From Silicimonas sp963779765 (lineage in GTDB: Bacteria; Pseudomonadota; Alphaproteobacteria; Rhodobacterales; Rhodobacteraceae): DNA of 64,000 nt. The notes under the pieces were generated by a model. It saw only the letters and a list, made by a program, of their open reading frames with translations. It made no database searches and had not been told where the DNA came from. Each line of letters begins with the position of its first letter. Position 1 is the first letter of the stretch. This document shows positions 1 through 8,538 of this stretch, piece by piece. The stretch spans positions 1-64,000 of the forward strand of contig CAVZZP010000001.1 in assembly GCA_963779765.1 (NCBI GenBank). Reading direction: 5' to 3'. Both the position numbers and the translations under genes were made by a program.

Positions 1-267
1 GGCACCCAGCGTCGCCACGCCAGCCGCGCCGCCGCCCTTCATGATGCGGCTCTCGGCCAGTACTTCGCGTGCAGGCGGAGTCCCGGTGGCGAAGGGCGCG
101 GGGCCAAGTTCGATATGCATGAAAGCGGAGCGCGTGGAGAACCCAAAGCTGAGGAATCCGACCCCGCTCGCCTTGACCTCGAACGCCGCCGGATCGTGGT
201 TCACTATGGCTGTGTAGAACGCCGCGCCATCGCTGAGCTTGGAGGGGGCCGCAGGCCGCGCGGTCAT
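1..267 (-). CDS. N-terminal part of an unrecognised protein, cut by the window edge
   Basis: An open frame of 89 codons runs from an ATG at 267 to the first base of the window without a stop, so only the N-terminus is visible. The product starts MTARPAAPSKL, continues with a mixed soluble segment, and reaches a glycine/alanine-rich stretch (KGGGAAGVATLGA) that could be a linker or the start of a membrane helix. I do not recognise the family. The Shine-Dalgarno signal upstream is weak (GGCGAG), so the start is uncertain. It points away from the secreted-protein genes that begin at 515, leaving about 250 bp between them. Confidence 0.5.
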   Translation of the reverse strand, partial: MTARPAAPSKLSDGAAFYTAIVNHDPAAFEVKASGVGFLSFGFSTRSAFMHIELGPAPFATGTPPAREVLAESRIMKGGGAAGVATLGA

Positions 268-514
268 TGCTCGCCGTCTGGCGGTTAGGCACAATTTCTG
301 CGCGCAATGCATTTGCCCAGACATCCAGGAAGCCGTGCCGCTGTTGCTACCTTGAGGCGGCTGCCAGTGTCTCAGACACACCCTTGAACTCGGCGGCGCC
401 CGCCTGGTCCATAGCGTCGCGCGAGTCTTCTTGCGCGGCACGAAGAATATCCTGATCTTCATGTATTCGGTCCATGAGAATGCGAACGGTTTGCCTCGAA
501 TCGCATCATGCGCA

Positions 515-1003
515 ATGGTCGACATGATGATTGCCCGCGCCGCCATATCGATCATTTTGATGTCTGCAAAACTGGCGTCGGCGGAGGGAGCGGTCGTCCT
601 TTACGAGCAGGCTGAATGTCTGCGCGACAATGTCGAACACTATCTCGAATTCGTGGACGGCCCGACCCTTGTCTTCCCGGGCTTCTGTTCCGAAGGAAAG
701 TTCTCGCCCTCGCCCGCCGAGGTGGCGAAGGCCACATCGCAGAATTCGTCGATGGGGGCGGCGGCACTGGTCGCGCCCGGTCAGGGCGCGAGCACGATCA
801 GCTTTGACGAAATCGACCCGGAGTTCGCCGCCGGGATCACGAGGCTCTCCAGCAACTCGAAGGCGACGATGCTTGTCCTGTCGCAGGATCAACTGACCTG
901 TCTGCGCGACCACTTCGACAACATCAGCGAAAGGCATACCCTGGAAACGCAGGATCGGCGAAAGGTCGATATCGCGAGGCTTCTCTTTGAACTCTGCGGA
1001 TGA
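515..1003 (+). CDS. secreted hypothetical protein
   Basis: This encodes about 162 residues. The chosen ATG at 515 gives a plausible signal peptide (hydrophobic stretch around residues 5-20, cleavage near LASA-EG). Upstream in-frame starts would add an unconvincing leader. The mature part has several cysteines (ECLRD, FCSEG, TCLRD, ELCG), as expected for a periplasmic disulfide-containing protein. I do not recognise the family. The gene overlaps the next reading frame by 17 bases if that gene uses a TTG at 987. This suggests a translationally coupled cluster of three exported or membrane proteins (515, 987, 1638). The function is unknown. Confidence 0.6.
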   Translation: MVDMMIARAAISIILMSAKLASAEGAVVLYEQAECLRDNVEHYLEFVDGPTLVFPGFCSEGKFSPSPAEVAKATSQNSSMGAAALVAPGQGASTISFDEIDPEFAAGITRLSSNSKATMLVLSQDQLTCLRDHFDNISERHTLETQDRRKVDIARLLFELCG

Positions 1004-1653
1004 ACCGACGCCGCCGGTCGAAGGACCGCAACGGACCGGTTTCTGGTCGCATTGTCGAAGGTGGCTTCGCGCGATCGAAGATCACAGCGGCACGATCCAG
1101 TCGATTGGCTTGGTGGCAGCCGCGCTCTGGGCGGTGTTCATGCTTGGTGAATCCCTCACCGAACGCAAGATCGACAACGCCCTGAGCTACGCCTCAGACT
1201 TTTCCAGAGTCCCGCACTGGCGACGCCAGACAACTTCTTGACCGGCTGTGGTACGGGCGTCCCGAGGCGGTGCTGACGCTGCGCTCGCTTCTTGCGCAAT
1301 TCCCCGAGGATGCCGACGAGGACCGCCAAAAGATCATCCGTCAGTTCGTCGCCAACACCATTCTTCCTGGAGACGAAACTGCCGGACCTGTGAATGTGCG
1401 GCTCGCCATCGCGGACATTGCGGACAAGCTGGACCAGGTGGCGACCTGCGCGACCAATTGCCGAGGGGTCTTCTGCTGGCGCGGGCCCCAGTGCGACGAA
1501 GAGACTTCCGCAGCCCTGTTCTGCAACTATTCCAGAAGCTTCCATATGCTTTACGGCGACGTTCTGGACGAAATCAGGGCGACCTATGGCAACCGCTACC
1601 TTGGAGTCGCGTCTCGATCGCTCGGAGAGAGTAAGTTATGCACCAGACCCTAG
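987..1653 (+). CDS. single-pass membrane hypothetical protein (frame broken near 1200)
   Basis: The first frame (from TTG at 987) encodes a short proline-rich cytoplasmic N-terminus, one transmembrane helix (SIGLVAAALWAVFMLG, about residues 38-54) and the start of a soluble domain, then runs out of frame after SYASDF. Removing one T from the TTTT run near 1200 joins it to the second frame, giving DFPESRTGDARQLLDRLW and a continuous product of about 221 residues ending at 1653. The C-terminal part has several cysteines (ATCATNC, VFCW, LFCNY). I do not recognise the family. The end overlaps the next gene by 16 bases, consistent with an operon. The break may be a sequencing error, as in many genes of this window. 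Confidence 0.55.
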
Positions 1654-3264
1654 CCGTGTTCCTGATGGCACTGTGCAGCGCCTCGCAAGCCTTCGCCGCT
1701 GAGGTCTTCCGAGCCGAGCCGATCACAACCACCTTCGTGCGCGCCTTCGACGAGCCTGCCTTTGGCGACGCGACGCCGGCGGGCTCGGCCGTCGACTTCT
1801 CGACCTCGCCGCATTTCCGCATCGAGGGGACGATCAAGCCGGGCGATGCGGAGAAACTCGGCGCGCTCCTGCGCGAGGAACTGCCGGACCCGAATTTTGA
1901 CTGGTCGAACAACGTCATCGTTTCGCTGAACAGCGAGGGAGGAGATTTTTACGAGGGTCTCGCACTGGCCGACACGATTTCCGCGTTCGCGGTCAAGGCC
2001 ATCGTCGGCCCGGGGGACCGCTGCCTGTCGTCTTGCGCCATCGCGTTTCTCGGCGGCAGCATCATATACACCCGTGGATCGCGAAGGGTGCCCGACCGCT
2101 ATGTCCACGACGAGGCCGTCGCCGGATTCCACGCGCCCTTCTCCGAGCTTCCCTCCGCGATCCAGCTTCCGGAGGGCACGCCGCTGAGTTCTAGCCTCGT
2201 GAAGCAGTTGTCGCTTCAGTTCTACGGCCAGGCCCAGGCGGCAATCAACGAGATCACTAAGCGCATGTCGGCCTGGCAGCTCGATCCCGATTTCGTCTTC
2301 GCGATGCTGACGAAGGAGAGCTTCGAGGAAGACGAGCGCCCGGTCGGCGAAAGATTTATTTTAATCAACAGCTTCAAGGCATCGAGGCAGACGTCCACGA
2401 CGGTCCTGACGTCCCGTACGATCTATCCCGAGGTCATCGGCTACCTGGATGCGCAGGGCGCCTGCAACTACCTGATGGAGCGCGCTACGGGCGACTGGAC
2501 GAGGCTTCCTGATCGGCCCGAACGGACGGGATTTCCGGACACCTGACGTCATCACCGAAACGACAAGCCAGCCATACATGGAGGGCGGAGAGATGAAGTT
2601 CGGGCCGCCCAGAACCAATGGAGCGCGGTTTCCGTCGCTCGAAACCATCAATGACACGCCGAGGCTGATACCCGGCACCGATCCGGAAGCCTTCTATTTC
2701 ACGACTCCGACCCCTGGTCTGGGAGTGGCGCAATGCAGCGTATTTCGCTTCGACGACGGGCGATGGTACGCCAAGGCCTTCAACGCGAACGTATATTATC
2801 CAGAGAACGAGGGCGAATACCTCGGCAACAGGATCCTCGATTTCGAAGCACCTGTTCCTGTCAGTCTCCACATGACCCTGGGACCAGGGCAAGGGTGGAG
2901 CGAAGTCCCGCCGCTGGAGTTCGCCGAGGCGGACGACCTTGTCGGCATGTATCCCGACCAGATACGCGGGATCACCGAGGCGAGTTTCGACTGCGGCGGC
3001 ACGCTCGATCCGGCAGCCGAGATCATCTGCGAGGAGCCGGCGTTGAGGACGGCAGACGGACGGATGGTGGCGCTGTACAAATGGGCTCGGGAAAAGGACC
3101 CCGACGGCATCCTCGCCGCTCAGCGCCAATGGATCGCAGCGCGGGATCGCGCTTGCCGGCCGGGCCAGATCGACCGCAGCGTTCCGTCGCTACGAAGAAG
3201 CCTCGCGGAGTGCATTCTGGCGTTCACCGAGGCCCGAAGCCGGGACCTGATCCTAGGCAACTAA
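1638..3264 (+). CDS. exported ClpP-like / LprI-like fusion protein (frame broken near 2507)
   Basis: The N-terminus is a signal peptide (MHQTLAVFLMALCSASQAFA). It is followed by a ClpP/crotonase-fold region resembling the COG3904 group of predicted periplasmic proteins: NSEGGDFYEGLALAD, then CLSSCAIAFLGG, where the second serine would sit at the ClpP nucleophile position. The frame stops at 2546. Deleting one base near 2507 (CTTCC) connects it to the second frame, which runs to 3264, for about 541 residues in all. The C-terminal part resembles the DUF1311/LprI lysozyme-inhibitor-like domain (FDCGGTLDPAAEIICEE, then QRQWIAARDRAC, then ECILAFTEAR). Catalytic activity is uncertain. As an alternative, the second part could be a separate gene from about 2578. 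Confidence 0.55.
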
Positions 3265-3278
3265 GCATCCACTCTCTC

Positions 3279-4004
3279 TCACAGGTGAGCACCACCACCC
3301 AAGCCTAGTTTGCCTAGCCGCTCCAGCAGCCCCCTCACATCCGAGACCTGCCAACGCCCACCACGACGTGTGAGCATTCCGCGAGCTTGCAGCTCTGCCG
3401 CGATCTCGCGCAGGGTCGTCCTGTCCTCCGCGCATATGGTCGCGACCACCGGACGCAAGCCCTCGGCAAACTCGTCCGCATTCCTCGACACCGTGTCCCG
3501 CAGCGCCTGACCGCCTTTGCAAGCCCGCGTTAGAGCCGCTGCCCCGTTCGTGTTGCCCAACTTCACGCCGCGTGCCTTGGCAGCTGCGAGTGCCTCCTTG
3601 GTGCGCTGCGAGATGGCCTCCCGCTCTTGCTGGGCGACCAGCGCCATGATCCCCACGGTCAGGTCGTTCGCCTCGGGCATGTCGGAGGCGAGGAACTGCG
3701 CCCCGCTGTCGCGTAACGTGAGCAGGAACGCCGCGTTGCGGCTCAGCCGGTCGAACTTGGCGATGACCAGCGTCGCGCCCGTCAGCTTCGCGAGATTGAG
3801 TGCCTTCCCGAGTTCCGGTCGCTCGTTCCTCTGCCCACTCTCGACCTCAGTGAAACGCGCCAGCAAGTGCGCGCCTTTTGACGCCGCGAAGTCGTCGATA
3901 GCCTTGGGCTGCGCCTCGAGCCCGAGCCCCGACCTTCCTTGCCTAGCCGTCGAGACCCGCTCGTGCGCGACGAACTTCGGCGATGGGGCAGTCTCTCTGA
4001 CCAT
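3279..4004 (-). CDS. serine recombinase (resolvase/invertase family)
   Basis: This is a site-specific recombinase of about 241 residues. The N-terminal catalytic domain has the RVSTARQGRSGLGLEAQ block with the serine nucleophile of RVST, FDRLSRNAAFLLTL, and NDLTVGIMALVAQQEREAIS. The C-terminus carries a short DNA-binding part (TLREIAAELQARGMLTRRGGRWQ) typical of small resolvases. The start MVRETAPSP at 4004 was chosen because the catalytic domain begins just after it. The residue two before the conserved Arg is His rather than the more usual Tyr (AHERVST). No transposase is adjacent. A decayed copy of a related recombinase lies at about 13.23-13.30 kb, suggesting that this stretch of the replicon has hosted mobile elements. 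Confidence 0.85.
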   Translation of the reverse strand: MVRETAPSPKFVAHERVSTARQGRSGLGLEAQPKAIDDFAASKGAHLLARFTEVESGQRNERPELGKALNLAKLTGATLVIAKFDRLSRNAAFLLTLRDSGAQFLASDMPEANDLTVGIMALVAQQEREAISQRTKEALAAAKARGVKLGNTNGAAALTRACKGGQALRDTVSRNADEFAEGLRPVVATICAEDRTTLREIAAELQARGMLTRRGGRWQVSDVRGLLERLGKLGLGGGAHL

Positions 4005-4621
4005 GTACACGCCTGCCTTACGTTGGTTGCGCAGATCTGTACATGCGCCATTCCGCTGCAAGCTCATAGAAAACTGCTCCAACGGCACGCAACCCGCCAC
4101 GTGCAGCTGAGTTTCTGCGTCACTTCGTGGCCATTGTGTAGGCGCATGCAGATTCACGAAGAGATAAGAAGGACTTCGGCCCCTCCTGCCTCCACATGCT
4201 TCCACGGGGGTGAAAAATGGAAACGCAGAACATGAAAGAGTCGCAAAGGGTTTTGATGTCACAAGGAATTTTTTCTGCCGTGTTTGGATTTTGATCTACG
4301 AGCGTAAGGGGCGAACACCTGCACCGAGCAAAAAAGATACCTTCGACGGGTTGGGCGGGTCGAATAGGAGGGCAGCACTACGTACTTTCGTTACCGACCC
4401 CGGTGTGGTTCAAAATGTGGTATGACGCAGCAATCGTCGTGACTTTTTCTATGTAAACGCAGTAAGTTAATTGTTTCTAGTGGGGGACTGTCTCGCCTCC
4501 AAACCTTTGCAATGGGTTACAAGATTTTCGCCTCAAGCTCGGAGGCGCGTCTAAACATTCGTCTAAACATTCTGTTTGCGTTCTGTTCTCTTTCTCTTCT
4601 CAAAACGAGGCCCAAGGGGAC
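4005..4621. other. AT-richer non-coding stretch upstream of the recombinase
   Basis: No convincing gene was found in these roughly 600 bases. The composition is visibly lower in G+C than the flanks. One open frame at 4210-4425 (71 codons) lacks a good ribosome-binding site and recognisable homology, so I do not call it. The stretch contains a tandem 12-bp duplication at 4549-4572. It probably holds the recombinase promoter and possibly a recombination site, but no inverted-repeat res site could be defined. Confidence 0.4.
4549..4572. repeat. tandem direct repeat, 2 x 12 bp
   Basis: The unit GTCTAAACATTC occurs twice back to back. It lies in the AT-richer gap between the recombinase and the small membrane protein gene. 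It could be a slipped-strand duplication or part of a protein-binding or recombination site. Only the duplication itself is directly seen. Confidence 0.8.
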
Positions 4622-4837
4622 CTATGCATCCGGGCCAGGTCCGCGCTTGCCGAGGTACAGCAGCGCCAGGAGCGATAGGACGGGGCTGACAATGAGCGAG
4701 ATCAGAATCCAACCGAAGGCGCTGCGGTTGCGCGATCGTGCCATCTGAGCGGGGAGGATGATGTAAAGCCAAATGGTCCCAATGAGAACGACGAGGCTTA
4801 AGCCTATGATGACTGCGGCGTCCGCTGCGTTGTCCAT
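4622..4837 (-). CDS. small two-helix membrane protein
   Basis: This is a 71-residue protein with two predicted transmembrane helices: AVIIGLSLVVLIGTIWLYIIL, and, after a short basic loop (MARSRNRSA), FGWILISLIVSPVLSLLALLYLG. The ATG at 4837 is preceded by a good Shine-Dalgarno (AGGAGA) five bases upstream, which strongly supports translation. The architecture resembles small membrane proteins often annotated as superinfection-immunity or phospholipase-D-N-like, but no specific family is claimed. It is monocistronic, lying between the recombinase upstream region and a metalloprotease gene on the other strand. Confidence 0.6.
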   Translation of the reverse strand: MDNAADAAVIIGLSLVVLIGTIWLYIILPAQMARSRNRSAFGWILISLIVSPVLSLLALLYLGKRGPGPDA

Positions 4838-5068
4838 AGGTTCTCCTGTTTACTAGACTTGGCTTTGCTCAGTGCGCTTCTTTTGCGCGTGTTTGACCCT
4901 AATCCTCTGCCGGACCTTCTTCGTCTAGTGCTGGACCGTGGCAGGACTTTGACCGGTCACAGCCTCAATCAGGTCGTCCCGTCGGCTTCGTCGAAAGCCT
5001 CGACGGAACGATATGACGAAACGACACGTTCGTTAATCAGCTGTTCGCGGTCCGATAAGGAATTCCCG

Positions 5069-5812
5069 ATGTGCCAGTGCCGGATCACTCGTCGCACGAT
5101 GCTTGGCGTTTCCGGGGCAGCGGCACTTCCGATGCTGGCCGGGTGCGATGACGTCAACCTGGTGTCCGATGAGACTGTCGAGGCGATGGGACTGGAGGCT
5201 TGGGCAGACATCCGGCAATCGTCCCCCGTCGCCGCAAACTCTGATATGCAGTCAGCGCTCAGCCGAGTGTCCACGAGACTTCTTCGGGCCGCAAACGAAG
5301 TGCCGGACGCATGGGAAGTCCTGGTCTTCCGCGGGCCCCAGATCAATGCCTTCGCACTGCCTGGCCGCAAGATCGGCGTCTACGAGGGCATGTTCGAGGT
5401 TGTGGCGAATGAGGACCAGCTGGCCGCCATCGTTGGGCACGAGATTGGGCACCTTCAGGCGGAGCACAGCCAGGAACGCATGAACGCCCAGGTCGCGAAG
5501 GGGTGGGGAATGCGCCTACTGTCATTGGTCCTGCAGCTTGGCGACGTTGAGTATGCTGCCGAGATCGCCGCAGCGCTCGGGATCGGGGTGGAATACGGGC
5601 TTGTCCTGCCATACTCGCGTCGACAAGAGCTCGAGGCCGATCGGCTGGGGCTGCTTACCATGGCCGATGCGGGATTTCGTCCGGAAGAAGCCGTGACGCT
5701 TTGGCAAAGGATGGACACCGCAATATCCGACCGCGCGCCGGAATTCCTTGCGACGCATCCGGCGCCGCAGTCGCGGATCGCCGAAATCGAAGCGATGCTT
5801 GTCGATCTGTGA
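5069..5812 (+). CDS. M48-family metalloprotease lipoprotein
   Basis: A protein of about 247 residues. The ATG at 5069 follows an AAGGA ribosome site. The N-terminus has a twin-arginine-like basic start (ITRRTMLGVSG) and a lipobox LPMLAGC with Cys26 as the lipidation site, so it is probably anchored in the periplasm. The zinc site is VGHEIGHLQAEH (His124, Glu125, His128), with a third ligand in RRQELEADRLG (Glu187, with Asp191). The C-terminus TLWQRMDTA...FLATHPAPQSRIAEIEAM is typical of BepA/LoiP-like and YggG-like M48 proteases. These degrade misfolded or misassembled envelope proteins. Longer in-frame upstream starts are rejected because they precede the signal. It has no operon partner. 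Confidence 0.9.
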   Translation: MCQCRITRRTMLGVSGAAALPMLAGCDDVNLVSDETVEAMGLEAWADIRQSSPVAANSDMQSALSRVSTRLLRAANEVPDAWEVLVFRGPQINAFALPGRKIGVYEGMFEVVANEDQLAAIVGHEIGHLQAEHSQERMNAQVAKGWGMRLLSLVLQLGDVEYAAEIAAALGIGVEYGLVLPYSRRQELEADRLGLLTMADAGFRPEEAVTLWQRMDTAISDRAPEFLATHPAPQSRIAEIEAMLVDL

Positions 5813-6118
5813 TGGCCCTGTCAGACCCGGCCCCGTGGTTCAGCACGTTCTCCGACGCCGAGCTGCCCACGAAGGCGGCGGACCTTTGCTGGTCCGCTTG
5901 AAAGCAGGATGAACGTGACCATCTCCCATGATGCTGGGGGCCGGCCCTCGACCCGGCGACACGTCCCCTTCGTCATCGTGCAGAGGATTTTGCGGCATGA
6001 GCGTGTTTCCCTCGGCCTTGTCCAGTGCCTTCACCGGCACGTCCCGCGAGGCGTTGTCGGCCGTCAGCAGCGAGCCACGCGCGCAGCGGTACGGCTGGTG
6101 GGTTCAAGGCGTCCCGGG
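5813..6118. other. intergenic stretch without a supported gene
   Basis: About 300 bases between the M48 protease and the ExoD gene. Short open frames exist on both strands, but none has a ribosome site or recognisable product. The upstream extension of the ExoD frame runs through here but contains no family-like sequence, so the ExoD start was placed at 6119. Confidence 0.4.
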
Positions 6119-6751
6119 GTGACCAATGCGACCGAGGTATCGGACAGTCCATTGCAGGCTGCGCCGCGGCGGCTGTCGAGCGTCTTGCTCGCCCTCGACG
6201 CGCGACCAAGCGATGCCGTTTCTTTGGGAGAGCTTGTGGGCGCACTGCACGATCGCAGTTTTGCGCCGCTGATGGTGATCTTCGCCGCGCCGAACGTCTT
6301 GCTGTTCATCCCCGGATCGTCCTTCATCACCGGACTGCCGCTAATCGTAATAGCCTGGCAGCTCATCTGCGGACGGCCCTCCGTCTGGTTGCCCCACTTC
6401 CTGTCGACGCGCAGCATTGATCACACGAGGTTCTCGCGGATCGTCAGCGCGGTCCATCCTTGGGTCTTACGCGTCGAGCGGCTGGCTCGTCCGCGCTATT
6501 GGCCGGCCTCATACCTGCTAGCCGAGCGTGCGGCGGGTTGCGCCGCTTTGGTGATGGCGGTCTTCATGTTTTTGCCGATCCCTTTCGCCAACACCCTGCC
6601 TGCCATTTCCGTCATCATGCTGGCAATGGGTCTGGGAGAGCGCGACGGGGCTTGGCTCTTGGGTGGCCTGTTGCTCGCGGTGATATCCACCGTCCTCGTG
6701 ATCATGCTACTCGGCGCCGGCGCCGCCGGTGTCCTGAGCCTAATGACCTGA
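6119..6751 (+). CDS. ExoD-family membrane protein
   Basis: About 210 residues from a GTG at 6119. The order of motifs matches the ExoD (exopolysaccharide synthesis) family: RRLSSVLLAL, then SLGELVGALHDRSFAPLMVIFAAPNVL, the loop FIPGSSFITGLPLIVIAWQL, a basic region with WVLRVERLARPRYW, and C-terminal membrane helices (ALVMAVFMFLPIPFANTLPAISVIMLAMGLGERDG). ExoD proteins are inner-membrane proteins linked to exopolysaccharide production and alkali tolerance in rhizobia; the biochemical role is unclear. A divergent second family member lies at 9872-10495. The weakly supported GTG start is an inference from family length. Confidence 0.85.
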   Translation: MTNATEVSDSPLQAAPRRLSSVLLALDARPSDAVSLGELVGALHDRSFAPLMVIFAAPNVLLFIPGSSFITGLPLIVIAWQLICGRPSVWLPHFLSTRSIDHTRFSRIVSAVHPWVLRVERLARPRYWPASYLLAERAAGCAALVMAVFMFLPIPFANTLPAISVIMLAMGLGERDGAWLLGGLLLAVISTVLVIMLLGAGAAGVLSLMT

Positions 6752-6754
6752 GCG

Positions 6755-6910
6755 CTAGTCACAGTCAGAACTGTTGCGTTCTTCATTGGGCATCTGTGTA
6801 TTGCAGAGCCTTCCGGCGCCAAGGTTCGTCTTCTCGAGCACCGCGTCCTCGAAGACAGCGGCCTGAAGCTCCGCCCCCTCAAATGACGCGTCGATCAACT
6901 GGGCGCCCGA
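6755..6910 (-). pseudogene. C-terminal fragment of a pentapeptide-repeat protein
   Basis: Read on the minus strand, this frame gives at least seven consecutive five-residue units of the A(D/N)LXX type: AQLID, ASFEG, AELQA, AVFED, AVLEK, TNLGA, GRLCN. A short tail follows before a TAG at 6755. Just upstream (6911-6913) there is an in-frame stop, and sequence beyond that belongs to the truncated TrkH gene on the other strand. This is therefore the broken end of a pentapeptide-repeat gene, not a complete protein. The ends of the two fragments meet almost exactly, which suggests a deletion or illegitimate recombination junction near 6910. Confidence 0.65.
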
Positions 6911-7473
6911 TCAAGACCGCGTTCCGGGAAGTGCTCTTCAACGTCGTATCGGTAGTGACGACGACCGGACACGCTACGACAGACTATACGACCTGGGGCT
7001 CCTTCGCAGTCGCGGTGTTCTTTCTCCTCACGGCAGTCGGGGGTTGCACAGGATCGACGGCGGGCGGCGCCAAGATGATGCGCTGGATCGTATTCTTCCG
7101 GCTCACAGGCCGTCGGGTTCAGGTCATCCATTCCCCGCATGTGATCGCGATCGCCCGCTACGAGGGCAGAATGATCGAAGATGACGTGATGGCCGGCGTC
7201 GTCACGTTCTTCACACTCTACTTCGGGACTATAGGTTTGCTGGCCGCGGCCCTCTCCGGCCTCGGCCTGGACTTTCAGACTGCCGCTAGCGGGGCTCTCA
7301 CGGCGGTGGCAAACGTGGGCCCAGGCTTCGGCTCCGTCATCGGCCCCGCCGGCAACTTCCAGTCTCTGAGCGATGCAGCGAAGTTGCTCCTGAGCTTCGG
7401 CATGTACCTCGGGCGTCTGGAACTCCTGACCGTCTTTGTCCTGTTCATGCCGCTGTTCTGGCGGGAGGTTTGA
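6901..7473 (+). pseudogene. trkH: C-terminal part of a TrkH-type potassium transporter
   Basis: The frame encodes the last roughly 190 residues of a Trk/Ktr potassium transporter. It includes FREVLFNVVSVVTTTG (pore-loop filter region), FFLLTAVGGCTGSTAGGAKMMR, another pore repeat (ANVGPGFGSVIGP), and the terminal MYLGRLELLTVFVLFMPLFWREV. Full-length TrkH has about 480 residues, so the first half, with two of the four pore repeats, is missing. Upstream sequence in the same frame is not TrkH-like and reads antisense to a pentapeptide-repeat fragment. No TrkA partner is present. It is presumed non-functional. Confidence 0.85.
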
Positions 7474-7741
7474 CACCAGCGCGCCGTCGCCAGCGGTGCA
7501 AACCTGACATGGTATCGTTGAAGCGGCCTCGCACTTTGCCACGGCTGGGATAAAGGCGGCAACTGCGGCTCGATTAGGAGAAGCAAGGAGTGAGGCCCGG
7601 TGGCTGAGCCACATCTCAAGTCTGAAGGTATACCGCGGACAATCATCGATAAGTCGCCAAGGAGCTAGAAATCGGAAGCGCCTCAGCCGCTGTGGATCGA
7701 CCAATTTGTTTGTAATCACTGTGCTCGGCTGTTCGGGGAAT
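7474..7741. other. intergenic stretch after the TrkH fragment
   Basis: About 270 bases without a supported gene. Open frames on either strand lack ribosome sites and family resemblance. Its right end runs into the hairpin at 7742-7768 that follows the EF-hand gene. Confidence 0.4.
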
Positions 7742-7768
7742 GGGAGGCGGCGGAACACGCCGCCTCCC
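7742..7768 (-). terminator. hairpin downstream of the EF-hand gene
   Basis: A perfect 10-bp inverted repeat (GGGAGGCGGC / GCCGCCTCCC) with a 7-base loop lies 8 bases beyond the stop codon of the EF-hand gene. There is no T-run on the minus strand, so it may act as a transcript end-stabilising hairpin or a Rho-assisted terminator. Confidence 0.55.
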
Positions 7769-7775
7769 CGATCGC

Positions 7776-8345
7776 TCACGAATTCCAAAGGATCGCTTCA
7801 CCAAGGTCCTCTTCCAGCCTCGATAGCTCGGCCTCCTCCAAGACGCTGCTGTCATCCCGGTCGTAGAGACTAAATACGCCGGATGAGAACTCCAATTCAC
7901 TGAGAAGCGCATTCCGGTCATCATCCCACTCGCCGATGCTGCCTCCTCGCTCGACGAAGCCGGTCGTGAACTCGAACCGAGCTATGACGCCATTCCCGTC
8001 AAGGTCCCAGGCCTCGTAGTCGCTGCCGTATTGTTCGTTGCCCCAAAGGCTGTCCTGCGAGAGAGCGGTTTCGTGGGTCTCCGCCTCTGAGGAATCTATC
8101 TGGTCAATGGCGTCCCCCTCGAACCCGGAGAACACGCCTGCCGAAAATTCCTGTTCATCGATTGAGCCGTCGTCGTCTACATCCCAAAGTTCGAATAGCT
8201 CACGCTCCTTGATCGCTTGCTGGAACTCGGTCTGGGAAAGAGTACCATCCTGCGCCCCTGCCTGAAGTCCTGCCTCGTCAGCCGCGGCCGGAACGGAAAG
8301 AGCGAGAGCGGATATCGCGGCGAGTATCGTGAGTTGAGGTTTCAT
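7776..8345 (-). CDS. exported EF-hand calcium-binding protein
   Basis: A protein of 189 residues with a clear signal peptide (MKPQLTILAAISALALSVPAAA-DE) and an acidic mature chain. Calcium loops: DVDDDGSIDEQE (canonical D-x-D-x-D-G-x-I-x3-E) and DLDGNGVIARFE (canonical). Two weaker copies lie at DDDRNALLSELE and DRDDSSVLEEAE, where the central Gly is replaced. The start at 8345 has a strong ribosome site (AGGAGG). It is likely a periplasmic calcium-binding or sensor protein. The partner is unknown, and the gene stands alone with its own downstream hairpin. Confidence 0.85.
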   Translation of the reverse strand: MKPQLTILAAISALALSVPAAADEAGLQAGAQDGTLSQTEFQQAIKERELFELWDVDDDGSIDEQEFSAGVFSGFEGDAIDQIDSSEAETHETALSQDSLWGNEQYGSDYEAWDLDGNGVIARFEFTTGFVERGGSIGEWDDDRNALLSELEFSSGVFSLYDRDDSSVLEEAELSRLEEDLGEAILWNS

Positions 8346-8538
8346 GGTTCCTCCTGTCAGTTGCACCACGGTCGAAGGAAGACTGACCCGGTTTCACTTC
8401 ATTGACTGCACTAAAGCAGCTCATGAGAACGGCCGTCACGGCCGTCACAAATGGGAACGGGTGGTTAAACTCCATGTTCCGTCACAGGACTGTGAGAATG
8501 CCTGAACCTCTGCGCGACCGGCATTAATCCAGAGGTAG

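Noticed and set aside
4210..4425. 71-codon open frame on the plus strand
   Set aside because: It lies in an AT-richer gap, has no convincing ribosome site and no recognisable product.
7742..7768. Possible small RNA at the strong hairpin
   Set aside because: It sits just after a stop codon and is adequately explained as an end-of-transcript hairpin.
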